This document shows, piece by piece, positions 29,677-38,995 of a stretch of 64,000 bases of DNA (position 1 is the first letter of the stretch; each line of letters begins with the position of its first letter). The stretch spans positions 992,001 through 1,056,000 of the forward strand of contig NZ_CP072467.1 of NCBI RefSeq assembly GCF_018437505.1. Reading direction: 5' to 3'. Position numbers and translations under genes: made by a program. The notes beneath the pieces were generated by a model. The model ran no database searches and was not told the DNA's origin. It worked only from the letters and a program-made list of their open reading frames with translations. The DNA comes from Spiractinospora alimapuensis. GTDB taxonomy: Bacteria; Actinomycetota; Actinomycetes; Streptosporangiales; Streptosporangiaceae.

Positions 29677-31001
29677 GGTGTGGAGTCTCCATTGTCGCGG
29701 TCGTCGCTGGTGCGTACTGTCACGGCGGCGCCGTGCGCCGGCAGATCCTCCGCCGAGGCCAGCGCGACCACCTGGTCGGCGACGGCGGACAACGCCTCGG
29801 CGTCGTAATCGACCACATGGACCTGACGCAGGAACGTGAGCACACTCAACCCCGAGGAATACCGAGCGCTCGCCCCCGTGGGGAGCACATGGTTCGAGCC
29901 CGCGCAGTAGTCCCCCAGAGACACCGGAGCGAACCCACCCACGAACACCGCACCGGCATTACGGACCCGCGCCGCCACACCCCGCGCATCAGCGGTCATG
30001 ACCTCCAGGTGTTCGGCCGCGTAGGCGTCCACGACCCGCAGCCCCTGGTCGACGTCGCCCACGAGCAGGATCCCGGACTGGGGTCCGTTCAGGGCCGCGG
30101 TGATCCGCGCGGCGTGGCGTTCGGTGGGGACGCGGCGGCGCAGCTCGACCTCGACCGCGTCGGCGAGGGCCACGGAGTCGGTCACCAGGACCGACGCGGC
30201 GTCCTCGCTGTGTTCGGCCTGGCTGATGAGGTCGGCGGCCACGAATCGGGGGTCGGCGGTGTCGTCGGCGAGAACCGCGATCTCGGTGGGGCCCGCCTCG
30301 GCGTCGATGCCGATCCGTCCCTTGAGCAGCCGTTTGGCGGCGGTCACGTAGATGTTGCCGGGCCCGGTGACGAGGTCGGCGGGGGCGCACTCGCCGGCCC
30401 CGTAGGCGAACATGGCGACGGCCTGGGCCCCGCCCACCGCGTAGACCTCCTCGACGCCCAGCAGGGCGCAGGCGGCGAGCACGGTGGGGTGCACTCCGCC
30501 ATCGAACTCCGCCTGGGGTGGTGAGGCGACGGCCAGCGAGGCGACACCGGCCTCCTGGGCCGGCACGACGTTCATCACGACGCTGGAGGGCAGCGCGGTG
30601 ACGCCCCCGGGCACGTAGAGTCCGACGCGTTCGACCGGGACCCAGCGTTCGGTGACGGTCCCACCGGCCGTGACCTGGGTGACGTGGTCGCTGGGGTGTT
30701 GGTCCCGGTGGACCTGGCGGGCGCGCCGGATCGACTCCTCCAGCGCGGCGCGCACCGCGGGCTCTTCCTGGCGCAGCGCGGCGCGGATGTCCTCGGTCGG
30801 TACCCGCAGATGCGGGGGGCGGACCCCGTCGAACCGCTCGGCGAGGTCGAAGAGTGCCTCCTCGCCGCGCTTCTCCACGTCGGCGCAGATGGGACGGACG
30901 AGGTCCAGCGCCGCGGCGACGTCCAGTTCCGCGCGTGGCAGCAGGCCTCGCGGGTCGCGTGGGTCGTCGCGCAGGTCCGTTCGGGAAATGGTGAGGTCCA
31001 C
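29673..31001 (-). CDS. hisD: Histidinol dehydrogenase
   Basis: Zinc enzyme that makes histidine from histidinol, 442 residues. The family signature is seen around [11 protein letters not shown] and HSEDAASVL, and the zinc and catalytic residues around AEHLEV and SNHVLPT. The GTG at 31001 ([10 protein letters not shown]) is chosen; there is no Shine-Dalgarno site but a perfect TACAAT ends seven bases upstream, so the mRNA is probably leaderless. A longer open frame reaching 31208 has no support. It is the first gene of the his operon hisD-hisC-hisB. Confidence 0.96.
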   Translation of the reverse strand: MDLTISRTDLRDDPRDPRGLLPRAELDVAAALDLVRPICADVEKRGEEALFDLAERFDGVRPPHLRVPTEDIRAALRQEEPAVRAALEESIRRARQVHRDQHPSDHVTQVTAGGTVTERWVPVERVGLYVPGGVTALPSSVVMNVVPAQEAGVASLAVASPPQAEFDGGVHPTVLAACALLGVEEVYAVGGAQAVAMFAYGAGECAPADLVTGPGNIYVTAAKRLLKGRIGIDAEAGPTEIAVLADDTADPRFVAADLISQAEHSEDAASVLVTDSVALADAVEVELRRRVPTERHAARITAALNGPQSGILLVGDVDQGLRVVDAYAAEHLEVMTADARGVAARVRNAGAVFVGGFAPVSLGDYCAGSNHVLPTGASARYSSGLSVLTFLRQVHVVDYDAEALSAVADQVVALASAEDLPAHGAAVTVRTSDDRDNGDSTP

Positions 31002-31007
31002 GGGGCC

Positions 31008-31013
31008 ATTGTA
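31008..31013 (-). promoter_or_regulatory. -10 element of a leaderless hisD promoter
   Basis: TACAAT on the minus strand, six bases before the hisD GTG. This puts the expected transcription start on the start codon itself. No good -35 is seen at 16-18 bases. Confidence 0.6.
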
Positions 31014-31231
31014 TGAGCGTGTGACCCTGGGCCGGGCCGCCCCACGCGAGTTCGCGGGCGCGGCCCGGCCCGTCTCCTCCCTCTCGTCTCTTTCCTCCTC
31101 TGGGGGTGGCCCGCCGCGCTCCCCGCCGACCCGTCGCACGCGCCTGCGTTGGCCCGGACCGCCGGCCGGTTCGCCACGCTCGCGAGCCGATGGCGAGGAA
31201 AGGCTCAACTAACTTTGGGAAGCCTTATCAA

Positions 31232-31260
31232 TTGACGAAAGAAAAGGCTTGCCTTAGTGA
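31232..31260 (+). promoter_or_regulatory. Ferritin promoter with palindrome in the spacer
   Basis: TTGACG (31232-31237), 17-base spacer, TAGTGA (31255-31260). The near-palindrome AAGGC-TT-GCCTT (31244-31255) fills the spacer and touches the -10. Its GCCTTA half resembles part of a DtxR/IdeR iron box, but the full 19-base consensus is not met. The local sequence is clearly more AT-rich than its surroundings. Confidence 0.55.
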
Positions 31261-31317
31261 TGGAAATCGCGGATATCCCATTCGACGTCGCAATTTTCGG
31301 GGGGTAGCCTCATTGGT

Positions 31318-31881
31318 ATGAGCACAACGACGGAAACCCAGACGACGGAACTCACAAAATTCCAGCGACTCTTGATTGACCAGGTGGGACACGAGTTCGC
31401 GGCCTCGCAGCAATACGTCGCGATCGCGGTGTGGCTGGACCGGTTGGAGCTGCCGCAACTCGCGGGCTTCTTTTACCGACAGGCACTCGAGGAACGCGAC
31501 CACGCGATGATGATCGTGCGGCATCTCGTGGACCACGACATTCCCGCGGCAATTCCCGGGAGCGGGCCGGTCCGCAACGATTTCTCCGAGGTGGGTGAGG
31601 TCGTGGAGCTGGCGCTCGCGCAGGAGCGCGAGGTGACCCAGCAGTTCTACGCGCTGGTCGACGCCGCCCGGGAGGCGCGGGACCACCAGGGCGAGCAGTT
31701 CCTGCACTGGTTCCTGCGGGAACAGACCGAGGAGGTCGCCACGATGTCAACGCTGGTGACCGTGGTGCGCCGCGCCCAGGGCAGCCTGTTCCACGTGGAG
31801 GAGTTCGTCGCCCGCGAGCTGACGGCGGCCGAGGCCGAGTCGGGGCCGACGCCGGAGACGGCGGGTCCGGCGGTCTCGTGA
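31318..31881 (+). CDS. Ferritin
   Basis: Iron-storage protein of the non-haem ferritin family, 187 residues. The four-helix bundle carries the ferroxidase residues: Glu in GHEFAASQQY near residue 26, the Glu and His in ALEERDHAM near residue 60, and the Glu/Gln set in REQTEEVA near residue 137. The C-terminal tail is acidic and Pro-rich. It is divergent from hisD across 317 bases that hold both promoters and nothing else recognised. A converging membrane-protein gene follows a shared palindrome. Confidence 0.93.
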   Translation: MSTTTETQTTELTKFQRLLIDQVGHEFAASQQYVAIAVWLDRLELPQLAGFFYRQALEERDHAMMIVRHLVDHDIPAAIPGSGPVRNDFSEVGEVVELALAQEREVTQQFYALVDAAREARDHQGEQFLHWFLREQTEEVATMSTLVTVVRRAQGSLFHVEEFVARELTAAEAESGPTPETAGPAVS

Positions 31882-31882
31882 C

Positions 31883-31902
31883 CGGCCGCGCCGGCGCGGC
31901 CG
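31883..31902. terminator. Bidirectional terminator-like palindrome
   Basis: A perfect 20-base palindrome of G and C only, between the convergent ferritin gene (stop at 31881) and the membrane-protein gene (stop at 31907). No U-run on either side. Confidence 0.55.
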
Positions 31903-31906
31903 AGCG

Positions 31907-32488
31907 CTACTCGGTGTCGGAGCGGGGGCCGCTGGTGACCGGCGGGCGGCTCCCGCGGTGGTGACCGAGGTCCCGACGGATGATGCTGACCGCGTCGAAC
32001 ACCCCGTACTGCAGGACCGCGGTGAAGGGCCACAGCAGCAACGCGCCGTAGGCGCGTAGCTCCATCGCGACCGGAACGGTGTCTCCTTCCCCCGCGTCCG
32101 CCATGGCCCGCGCCACTGTTCCGGCGTCCAGCGCGAGGCCGGTGCGCCACGCGAGCACGGCTGCCAGGCCCGTCCCGAGCGTCACGCCGACGAGGCCCGC
32201 GAGTCGCAGGTCCGTCCCGGAGGCGGCGCTGGCTCGGTACTGCGCGAGATAGGCGAGAATCCCGCACACCAAGCCGACGACGGCGCCCAGCACACTGAAG
32301 TACGCCTCGTCGAGGAAGAGCAGTGTGGTCGGTTCGGGGGGTTGGAGTTCGCCGCCCGGCCCCACCGTGGTCTCGTCCCGTGGGACGATCCACCACCACA
32401 GGATTCCGACGAGCGGGCCGAGAACGGCGGCGGCCACGGCCGTCGCGCCGCCGAGGACCAGGTGTCGCCTCAGGCCTCCCACACGCAC
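31907..32488 (-). CDS. Four-helix membrane protein, DUF2567-like
   Basis: Membrane protein of 193 residues with about four hydrophobic segments, an outer loop with a conserved-looking FLDEAYF, and a basic C-terminal tail. The layout resembles the actinobacterial DUF2567 family, but this assignment is from memory and not firm. It lies downstream of dnaE on the same strand, separated by a strong terminator-like hairpin, so it probably has its own promoter. Function unknown. Confidence 0.72.
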   Translation of the reverse strand: MRVGGLRRHLVLGGATAVAAAVLGPLVGILWWWIVPRDETTVGPGGELQPPEPTTLLFLDEAYFSVLGAVVGLVCGILAYLAQYRASAASGTDLRLAGLVGVTLGTGLAAVLAWRTGLALDAGTVARAMADAGEGDTVPVAMELRAYGALLLWPFTAVLQYGVFDAVSIIRRDLGHHRGSRPPVTSGPRSDTE

Positions 32489-32664
32489 CTCATCGTGTCG
32501 TCACCGGCGCCCTGGCGCTCGACGTCGTCTCCGGCCCGTGTCGACGGTGTCCGCGACGGACGCGCCACCGTCCCCGCGTCGTACCGCACACCGACCACCT
32601 GACCCCCCGTACCCACGCAGCCGCTCCCCCGTCGTGGCGTCCCACCGTGCGCCCCTCGCCATCC

Positions 32665-32686
32665 ACCCGCCGGTCTCCCGGCGGGT
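32665..32686 (-). terminator. Terminator after dnaE
   Basis: Perfect inverted repeat ACCCGCCGG-TCTC-CCGGCGGGT (9-base arms, 4-base loop), 42 bases past the dnaE stop on the minus strand. The rest of the 239-base gap shows only a 12-base palindrome at 32694-32705. Confidence 0.65.
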
Positions 32687-32727
32687 GACGAACGACACCG
32701 GTGTCCCTCCGACGCGTCCCGGCCCAC

Positions 32728-35700
32728 TCAGTATCGCACCGCGTCCGCTCCGAGCAGGCTCTTGATCTCACCGGAGAACTCGGTTCCGTACCGGATGGGG
32801 AAGTCGTCCAGGGCGAGGATCCACGACCGCGCCGGGGAGTCCACGCGCAGCCGCACGGGAGTGTCGCCACGGTTCTCCCGGAGCACCTGCTTGAGGTCGG
32901 CGACGAGGTCCGGAGTGATCTTTCGCTGGGGCAGGGTGAGGAGCAGCGGCGGTTCTCCCTCCTCGATGTGGGAGACGTCCAGCGGTGCGAGCTCGGAGGC
33001 GAACATGCTGAAGGTGCCGTCGCGTTCGTTCACCCGGCCCTTGACCGTGACCGCGTTGTCCTCGAGGAGTTCGTGGGTGTAGAGCGGATAGGCCTTGGGG
33101 AAGAACAGGACCTCCACCGAGGCGTCGAGGTCCTCGACGGTGGCGATGGCCCACGGGTTTCCGGCCTTGTTGGTGCGCCGCTCGACCTTGGAGATCATGC
33201 CGGCGATGCGGACCTCGCCCTCTCGGACCTCGCCGGCCACGAGTTGCGCGATCGGGATGTCGGAGGAACGGGCCAGGACCCGCTCGGCGCCGGCCAGCGG
33301 GTGGCTGGACACGTAGAGGCCGAGCATCTCGCGTTCCAGCGCGAGTTTCTCCTTGCGGTTCCACTCCGAGGCGTCGAAGTCGAGGTCGAGCCCGAGCGGC
33401 GCCGCGGGTTCCTCAGTGTCCTCCGCCGCGCCGAAGAGGTCGAACTGGCCGATGGCCTCCTGGCGCTTGGTGGAGGTGACCGCGTCCACGGCCGCCTCGT
33501 GGCGCAGGTAGAGACCGCGGCGGGTGTGCTGCAACTCGTCGAATCCGCCGGCCTTGATCAGGGACTCCACCACGCGCTTGTTGCAGGCCGCGATCTCCAC
33601 CTTGCTGAGGAAGTCGGGGAAGGAGCTGAACTTGCCCTTGTCATTGCGGGTCTTGACGATCGAGTGCACGACGTTGGCGCCCACGTTGCGCACCGCGCCC
33701 AGGCCGAAGCGAACGTCTCGTCCGACCGGAGTGAAACGCAGGCCGGAGTCGTTGACGTCGGGGGGGAGCACCTTGATGCCCATGCGGCGGCATTCGGCGA
33801 GGTAGACCGCCATCTTGTCCTTGTCGTCGCCCACGGAGGTGAGCAGCGCGGCCATGTAGGCGGCGGGGTGGTTGGCCTTGAGGTAGGCGGTACGGAAGGA
33901 CAGGATCGCGTACCCGGCGGCGTGGGACTTGTTGAAGGCGTAGCCGGAGAACGGGAGCATGACCTCCCACAGGGTGCGGATCGCGTCCTCGGAGAAGCCG
34001 TTGTCGAGCATCCCCTGGTGGAAGTTCTCGTACTCCTTCTCCAGGACCTCCGCCTTCTTCTTGCCCATGGCGCGACGCATCAGGTCGGCGCCGCCGAGGC
34101 TGTAGCCGGCGAGCTGCTGGGCGATCGCCATGATCTGCTCCTGGTAGACCAGCAGGTGGTAGGTCTCGCGCAGGATCGGGTCGAGGGCGTCGTGCAGCTC
34201 CGGGTGGATCGGGGTGACGTCCTGGCGCCCGTTGGACCGGTCGGCGTAGTCGTTGTGGGCGTTGGCCGCCATGGGGCCGGGCCGGTAGAGGGCGTTGACG
34301 GCGATGATGTCGGTGAAGGCGCTGGGCTCCATGCGTCGCAGCAGGGCCCGCATCGCGGTGCCGTCCAGTTGGAACACGCCCAGGGTGTCGCCGCGGGAGA
34401 GCAGCTCGTAGGTCTTGGGGTCGTCGGACCCGATCTGGGTCCAGTCGATGTCGACGCCCTCGTTGGCCTTCACGTTCTGGATGGCGTCGTCGATGATGGT
34501 GAGGTTGCGCAACCCCAGGAAGTCCATCTTCAACAACCCCATGTCCTCGCACTGCGGGTAGGGGAAGCCGGTGATGATGGCACCGTCGGTGTCGCGCATG
34601 TGGACCGGGATCACGTCGATGACCGGATCGGCGGACAGGATCACACCAGCGGCGTGCACACCGGTGCCGCGGGTCAGTCCCTCCAGACCGGTCGCGGTGT
34701 CCATGACCGTCTTGACATCGGGCTCCGACTCGATCATCTGCCGGAGTTCGGTGGCCTCGACGTAGCGCTCGTGGTTCTCGTCGTGCACGGCGGAGAGCGG
34801 GATCTCCTTGCCGAGCACGGCCGGCGGGAACGCCTTGGTGATCTTGTCCCCGAGCGCGTAGGGGAAGCCGAGGATGCGGGTGGAGTCCTTGACGGCCGCC
34901 TTCGCCTTGATCGTGCCGAAGGTGAGGATCTGGGCGACCCGCTCCTCACCGTAGAGCTCGGTGACGTAGCGGATCATGTCGGCGCGCTTACGCTCGTCGA
35001 AGTCCAGGTCGATATCGGGCATCGACACGCGTTCGGGGTTGAGGAACCGCTCGAACAGCAGACCGTGCTCGAGCGGGTCAAGGTCGGTGATCCCCAGCAC
35101 GAAGGCCACCATGGAACCGGCGGCGGACCCACGTCCGGGACCCAGCGCGATCCCGTTGCGGCGGGCGTACTGGCAGATGTCGGCGACGACGAGGAAGTAC
35201 GCCGGGAAACCCATCTCGTTGATGATGCCGAGTTCGTAGTCGACGCGCTCGCGGACGTCGTCACCCGCGCCGGAGGGGTACCGGTTGTCGACCCCCTCGT
35301 AGGCCTTGCGGCGCAGCCACGTCTCCTGCGTCTCCCCGTCGGGGACCGGGAACCGGGGCATCCTGTCTCGGTGGGCGAAGATCTCGTCGTAGACGCCGGC
35401 CTGGACGCGTTCGGCGATCTCGAGGGTGTTGACGCAGCCGCGCGCCCACTCGTCGAAGTTGTTCAGGGACCGCATCTCGTCGGCGGACTTCAGGAAGTAG
35501 CCGGAACCGTTGAACCTGAACCGGTTCGGGTCGTCGAGGTTCTTGCCGACACCGACGGCGAGGAGCGCGTCGTGCGCCGATGACTGGCTCTCGTAGACGT
35601 AGTGGGAGTCGTTGGTGACCAGAGGGGGGATGTCCAGCCGGCGCCCCACCTCCAGCAGCCCGTCGCGGACCTCGCGCTCGATCGGTACCCCGTGGTCCAT

Positions 35701-36285
35701 CAGTTCCAGGTAGACGTTCTGCTTGCCGAAGATCTCCTGGAGGCGACCGGCGTAGGCCACCGCCTCGTCCTGCTGTCCCAGTCGGAGTCGGGTCTGGACG
35801 CCGCCGGAGGGGCATCCGGTGCTGACGATGATGCCCTCGCTGTACTGGCTCATCAGGTCCAGGTCCATGCGGGGCTTCATGTAGTAGCCCTCGATGGAGG
35901 CCAGCGAGGAGAGCTTGAACAGGTTGCGTAGGCCGACGGCGTTCTCGGCCATCATCGTCATGTGGAGGTAGCGGCCGCCGCCGGAAATGTCCTTGCCGCC
36001 CTCGGCGGACTCGTCCCCTTTGTCGCCGCGCCCCCAGTAGACGCGCTTCTTGTGGAAGCGCGACTCCGGCGCCACGTAGGCCTCGATGCCGATGATCGGC
36101 TTCACGTTGGAGTTCTTGGACTGCTGCCAGAACTCGTAGGCGCCGAACATGTTCCCGTGGTCGGTCATCGCCACCGCGGGCATCCCCAGCCGCTCCGCCT
36201 CCGCGAACAGCGGTTTGAGCTTGGCGGCGCCGTCCAGCATCGAGAACTCGGTGTGCACGTGCAGGTGAGCGAAGGAGTCGGCCAT
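32728..36285 (-). CDS. dnaE: DNA polymerase III alpha subunit
   Basis: Replicative polymerase of 1185 residues, full length for the DnaE1 type. The PHP domain opens the protein (FAHLHVHTEFSMLDGA). The catalytic aspartates of the polymerase site are in MPDIDLDFDERKR near residue 415. The helix-hairpin-helix and OB-fold regions follow (VAGMISKVERR near residue 1010). The ATG at 36285 is the only good start for the PHP motif; its ggaaag site is a little distant. A hairpin after the stop suggests it is transcribed alone. Confidence 0.97.
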   Translation of the reverse strand: MADSFAHLHVHTEFSMLDGAAKLKPLFAEAERLGMPAVAMTDHGNMFGAYEFWQQSKNSNVKPIIGIEAYVAPESRFHKKRVYWGRGDKGDESAEGGKDISGGGRYLHMTMMAENAVGLRNLFKLSSLASIEGYYMKPRMDLDLMSQYSEGIIVSTGCPSGGVQTRLRLGQQDEAVAYAGRLQEIFGKQNVYLELMDHGVPIEREVRDGLLEVGRRLDIPPLVTNDSHYVYESQSSAHDALLAVGVGKNLDDPNRFRFNGSGYFLKSADEMRSLNNFDEWARGCVNTLEIAERVQAGVYDEIFAHRDRMPRFPVPDGETQETWLRRKAYEGVDNRYPSGAGDDVRERVDYELGIINEMGFPAYFLVVADICQYARRNGIALGPGRGSAAGSMVAFVLGITDLDPLEHGLLFERFLNPERVSMPDIDLDFDERKRADMIRYVTELYGEERVAQILTFGTIKAKAAVKDSTRILGFPYALGDKITKAFPPAVLGKEIPLSAVHDENHERYVEATELRQMIESEPDVKTVMDTATGLEGLTRGTGVHAAGVILSADPVIDVIPVHMRDTDGAIITGFPYPQCEDMGLLKMDFLGLRNLTIIDDAIQNVKANEGVDIDWTQIGSDDPKTYELLSRGDTLGVFQLDGTAMRALLRRMEPSAFTDIIAVNALYRPGPMAANAHNDYADRSNGRQDVTPIHPELHDALDPILRETYHLLVYQEQIMAIAQQLAGYSLGGADLMRRAMGKKKAEVLEKEYENFHQGMLDNGFSEDAIRTLWEVMLPFSGYAFNKSHAAGYAILSFRTAYLKANHPAAYMAALLTSVGDDKDKMAVYLAECRRMGIKVLPPDVNDSGLRFTPVGRDVRFGLGAVRNVGANVVHSIVKTRNDKGKFSSFPDFLSKVEIAACNKRVVESLIKAGGFDELQHTRRGLYLRHEAAVDAVTSTKRQEAIGQFDLFGAAEDTEEPAAPLGLDLDFDASEWNRKEKLALEREMLGLYVSSHPLAGAERVLARSSDIPIAQLVAGEVREGEVRIAGMISKVERRTNKAGNPWAIATVEDLDASVEVLFFPKAYPLYTHELLEDNAVTVKGRVNERDGTFSMFASELAPLDVSHIEEGEPPLLLTLPQRKITPDLVADLKQVLRENRGDTPVRLRVDSPARSWILALDDFPIRYGTEFSGEIKSLLGADAVRY

Positions 36286-36393
36286 GGCGGGCTGCTTTCC
36301 AGGGGTGGGGCGGAAGGGTCACTCGTGACACCGAAGCCTACGACTGTCACGGCCCGGGAGCATCCACCACGGCGCCGGGTGTTCGAAACGTCA

Positions 36394-36430
36394 CCGGGGC
36401 GGCCCGGCCTCGTGGGTCGGGCCGCCCCGG
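36394..36430 (-). terminator. Strong terminator-like hairpin after the lipoprotein gene
   Basis: Perfect inverted repeat with 13-base arms (CCGGGGCGGCCCG / CGGGCCGCCCCGG) and an 11-base loop, about 20 bases past the stop at 36449 and just ahead of dnaE. Confidence 0.7.
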
Positions 36431-36448
36431 ATTCGCGTTCGGTGCGGG

Positions 36449-37288
36449 TCAGAACTCCACGTCGGGGGCGTCCGGGAGGTCGGAGACGTCGGGGACGTCG
36501 GGGACGTCGGGAATGTCCGTGAGGTCGCCGAGGTCCTGGATCTGGTCCTCGGTGGGGTACTCGATGGTCAGGTCCTCGCCGAAGTCGCGGAACTCGAAGA
36601 CCGTCTCGGTCGCGTCCCCCATGGTGTTCACGAGGCGGCGCGGCAGGCCGTCGTCGTCGATGAAGACCTCGAAGTCCACCGCGTCGACCCCGGCGTCGCC
36701 GTAGACCTGGCGGGCCGCCTCCGCGAGCTCGGCGTTGTCGACGTGCTCCAGCGCCTCCTCGGTGCTGTAGGAGCCCGCGTACCCGGTCGTCGCGACCCCG
36801 TCGATCTCCTCGGAGCCGATCTCCTCGACGTCGTTGGCGGCCAGCAGCTTCTCCACCTCGGAGGCGGGATCCTGCGTGGCGAGGTCGGCGCCCAGCTCCG
36901 CCGCGTCCATCCGCACCCACTCGGAGCCGCCGAAGCCCGCGCCGGACATGAGGATCTCCGAGCCCCGCAGCAGGACGGAGCTCTCGGCGCCGGCCTCCGC
37001 GACGGTGAGTCGCATGGTGGGTTCGGGGTCACCGACGTACTCGATGTCGGAGGACGACTCCACACTGACACCCTCGAGCTCCCCCGACATGGTCATGGTC
37101 GCCCGGTAGCTGTCCGCGGAACCGGCGTTGTTCACCGCGTCGGCGACGAACGCCATCGGGCCGCCCCCGCCTCCCCCGTCGTCCGCGGCGCCCGAGCTGT
37201 CGGGCTCGGAGTCCCCGCCCGAGCATCCAACGGTCGTCATCAGGACCGCGGCCCCCATGGCGACGACCCCCGCGTATCGCTGGTTCAT
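36449..37288 (-). CDS. Putative lipoprotein, LppX/LprG-like
   Basis: Probable lipoprotein of 279 residues. The signal peptide ends in TTVGC, with Cys21 as the likely lipidated residue; the -3 position is Thr, which is unusual. The mature part starts with a Gly-rich linker and continues with a beta-rich domain of the kind seen in LppX/LprAFG proteins, which carry lipids between membranes in mycobacteria. The C-terminus carries a (P-D-V)-type repeat coded by three 9-base DNA repeats. The ATG at 37288 has ggagag upstream; an earlier start is rejected because it would bury the signal peptide. Confidence 0.78.
   Translation of the reverse strand: MNQRYAGVVAMGAAVLMTTVGCSGGDSEPDSSGAADDGGGGGGPMAFVADAVNNAGSADSYRATMTMSGELEGVSVESSSDIEYVGDPEPTMRLTVAEAGAESSVLLRGSEILMSGAGFGGSEWVRMDAAELGADLATQDPASEVEKLLAANDVEEIGSEEIDGVATTGYAGSYSTEEALEHVDNAELAEAARQVYGDAGVDAVDFEVFIDDDGLPRRLVNTMGDATETVFEFRDFGEDLTIEYPTEDQIQDLGDLTDIPDVPDVPDVSDLPDAPDVEF
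36485..36511. repeat. Three perfect 9-base tandem repeats
   Basis: GACGTCGGG occurs three times in a row and codes the DVP repeat near the end of the lipoprotein. Copy number might vary between strains. Confidence 0.8.
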
Positions 37289-37386
37289 TGTGGTTTCTCT
37301 CCATGTCTCACTGATGGCTTGGTGACGCCTATGAGACTCACGCCGGCACGGATCGGTTCCCCCCGACCTCACAGACCGTGCTGTGG

Positions 37387-38103
37387 TCAGGGTGTCAGCC
37401 GGAACGAGTCGATGATCGTCGCCGCGGCCTCGCTGTCCTCCATCAGGTCCTGGGGACCGATGAGGATGAGGGAGTGGATGCGTTCCCCGTCGTTGGTGGC
37501 GAGCTGGACGCGCGTCAGCTTGCCCTCGGGGGATCCGTCGACGAGTCGGGTGAGTTCGTCGGGGGTGTAGACGCCCTCGGAGTAGGCGGCGTCCAGGCCG
37601 CCGGCGCCCTCCCCCGGGACCTCTTCCAGGGTGACCTGCTCGTAGTCCTCGTGTTCCTCGTCGCGGGAGCTCTCCACCGACGTCAGTACCTCGATCGCGG
37701 GGATCGGCGCGTCGTCGAAGGGTTGGGTACGCACGTAGGTGAGTTCGAAGGCGGCGTCGCCGGGTCCGACGAAGTCCAGCGTCACGGAGTCGATCTCGTC
37801 GGGGTCGGCGAACTCGTCCTCCGGGGGCCGCTCCTGGGCCTCCCAGCCGGCCGGGATCTGGAACGTCGCGTGCTCGTTGTGGAAGGTGTCGAGACCGAGC
37901 TCGTCCAGGGCGACGGGAGCCTCTCCACTGGCGTCCACCGCGACGGCCTCGTTCTCCGGGCCACCGAGGAAACCGCGCAGCGGGTTGTCCAGGGCGAACA
38001 ACGCGACCCCCGCGAAGACGATGGCGAGGGTCAGCCCGACGGCGAGGGCGACGAAGACCCGCCGGCGCCCGCGCGGGCGCTCCGGACGCGGCGCGGTGGC
38101 CAT
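37387..38103 (-). CDS. Single-pass membrane protein, unknown function
   Basis: Protein of 238 residues: a basic Arg-rich N-terminus, one membrane segment (VFVALAVGLTLAIVFAGVALFAL) and an extracytoplasmic domain with FQIPAGWEAQ and IIDSF at the end, a pattern seen in small outer domains of the PsbP/Mog1 or lipoprotein LpqN type. This fold suggestion is inference. It lies about 100 bases upstream of the lipoprotein gene on the same strand. Confidence 0.75.
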   Translation of the reverse strand: MATAPRPERPRGRRRVFVALAVGLTLAIVFAGVALFALDNPLRGFLGGPENEAVAVDASGEAPVALDELGLDTFHNEHATFQIPAGWEAQERPPEDEFADPDEIDSVTLDFVGPGDAAFELTYVRTQPFDDAPIPAIEVLTSVESSRDEEHEDYEQVTLEEVPGEGAGGLDAAYSEGVYTPDELTRLVDGSPEGKLTRVQLATNDGERIHSLILIGPQDLMEDSEAAATIIDSFRLTP

Positions 38104-38294
38104 TCCTACCCCCGGGAGAGTCGATCAGCGCGAAAAGGACGTGCGTAGGCTACCGTCGCGCCCCGCGACGACCAACCCCTGGCCTCGCGTTCCGGGCACC
38201 GCGAACCCGGGCGACCTCCCCACGGCCCCGCGCCACAACGCCCCCGTCCGCGGCGATGGCCCCCGCTCATCGCCGGAGGACGGGGACGCGTCGG

Positions 38295-38957
38295 TCAGGA
38301 TTCCAGCGGTGGCCAGATCCGGACCATGATCGCGGTCGTCTCCGCGGTGGTCTGGCCGTTGGCGCGGATCTCCCCGGTGACGTGGATCTTGCGGCCCTCC
38401 ACGGAGTCGATCCGCGCCGCGACCTCGAGGGGCATGTTCACGGGAGTGGGGACCCGGTAGTCGACCTCGAGTCGTCCCGTCATCACCACCGAGCCCGTCT
38501 GCCACGCGGCCTCCCCCACGGCCTGGTCGAGCAGTGCCGCGACCCAGCCCCCGTGGACGCATCCGGGCGGCCCCTCGTAGGCGTCGTTCAGGGTGACGGT
38601 GCCCTCGACCCCGTCGGTGACCGAGGACAACCGGAGTGGTGGGGCGAGCGGGTTCGCCGGCCCGGTGACCCCGTTTCCGAGGGTGTTGAACCGGACGAGC
38701 CCGTTCTCCTCGCTGCGGACCAGCGGCCCGCTCTCGCGACGCTGGGCATTCAGGCGGCGGGTGGCCTCGTGCACGAGGTCGCCGACCGCGGTGAGCTCGG
38801 CGCTGGGGACGTCGGTACGGACGGTGGCCGCGACCAGGCCCCGGATCTGGTCGACGAGCCCGGCGAGTTCGGCGGGGAGGTCGTCGTTGTCGATGACGTC
38901 GAATCCGAACTCTGTTGGGTCGAGGGTCTCTTTCGGGGCCTGTGCCTCGACTGTCAT
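38295..38957 (-). CDS. PaaI-type hotdog thioesterase
   Basis: Protein of 220 residues. The C-terminal 135 residues form a hotdog domain of the PaaI type with the motif GCVHGGWVAALLDQAVG near residue 130, where the His-Gly-Gly and the Asp are active-site residues in acyl-CoA thioesterases. The first 80 residues are a helical extension (LPAELAGLVDQIRGLVAATV) not found in short PaaI proteins. The ATG at 38957 is chosen because gagaagga precedes it; a GTG 12 codons earlier is the alternative. A palindrome over a likely -10 lies upstream. Confidence 0.85.
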   Translation of the reverse strand: MTVEAQAPKETLDPTEFGFDVIDNDDLPAELAGLVDQIRGLVAATVRTDVPSAELTAVGDLVHEATRRLNAQRRESGPLVRSEENGLVRFNTLGNGVTGPANPLAPPLRLSSVTDGVEGTVTLNDAYEGPPGCVHGGWVAALLDQAVGEAAWQTGSVVMTGRLEVDYRVPTPVNMPLEVAARIDSVEGRKIHVTGEIRANGQTTAETTAIMVRIWPPLES

Positions 38958-38995
38958 GACGTCCTTCTCCAACTCCACGTTCGCGGTCACCAACC

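Noticed and set aside
31002-31208. Upstream extension of hisD
   Set aside because: The extra residues are Glu/Arg-rich and unlike the family; the -10 hexamer lies inside it.
31240-31262. Full DtxR/IdeR iron box at ferritin
   Set aside because: Only one half resembles the 19-base consensus; kept as a palindrome of unknown regulator.
32694-32705. 12-base palindrome GACACCGGTGTC as an operator
   Set aside because: It lies downstream of dnaE, away from any start, beside a stronger terminator hairpin.
32701-35583. 960-codon open frame on the plus strand opposite dnaE
   Set aside because: It is antisense to a perfect DnaE; its Val/Asp/Gly-rich composition comes from the high-GC complement and no domain is seen.
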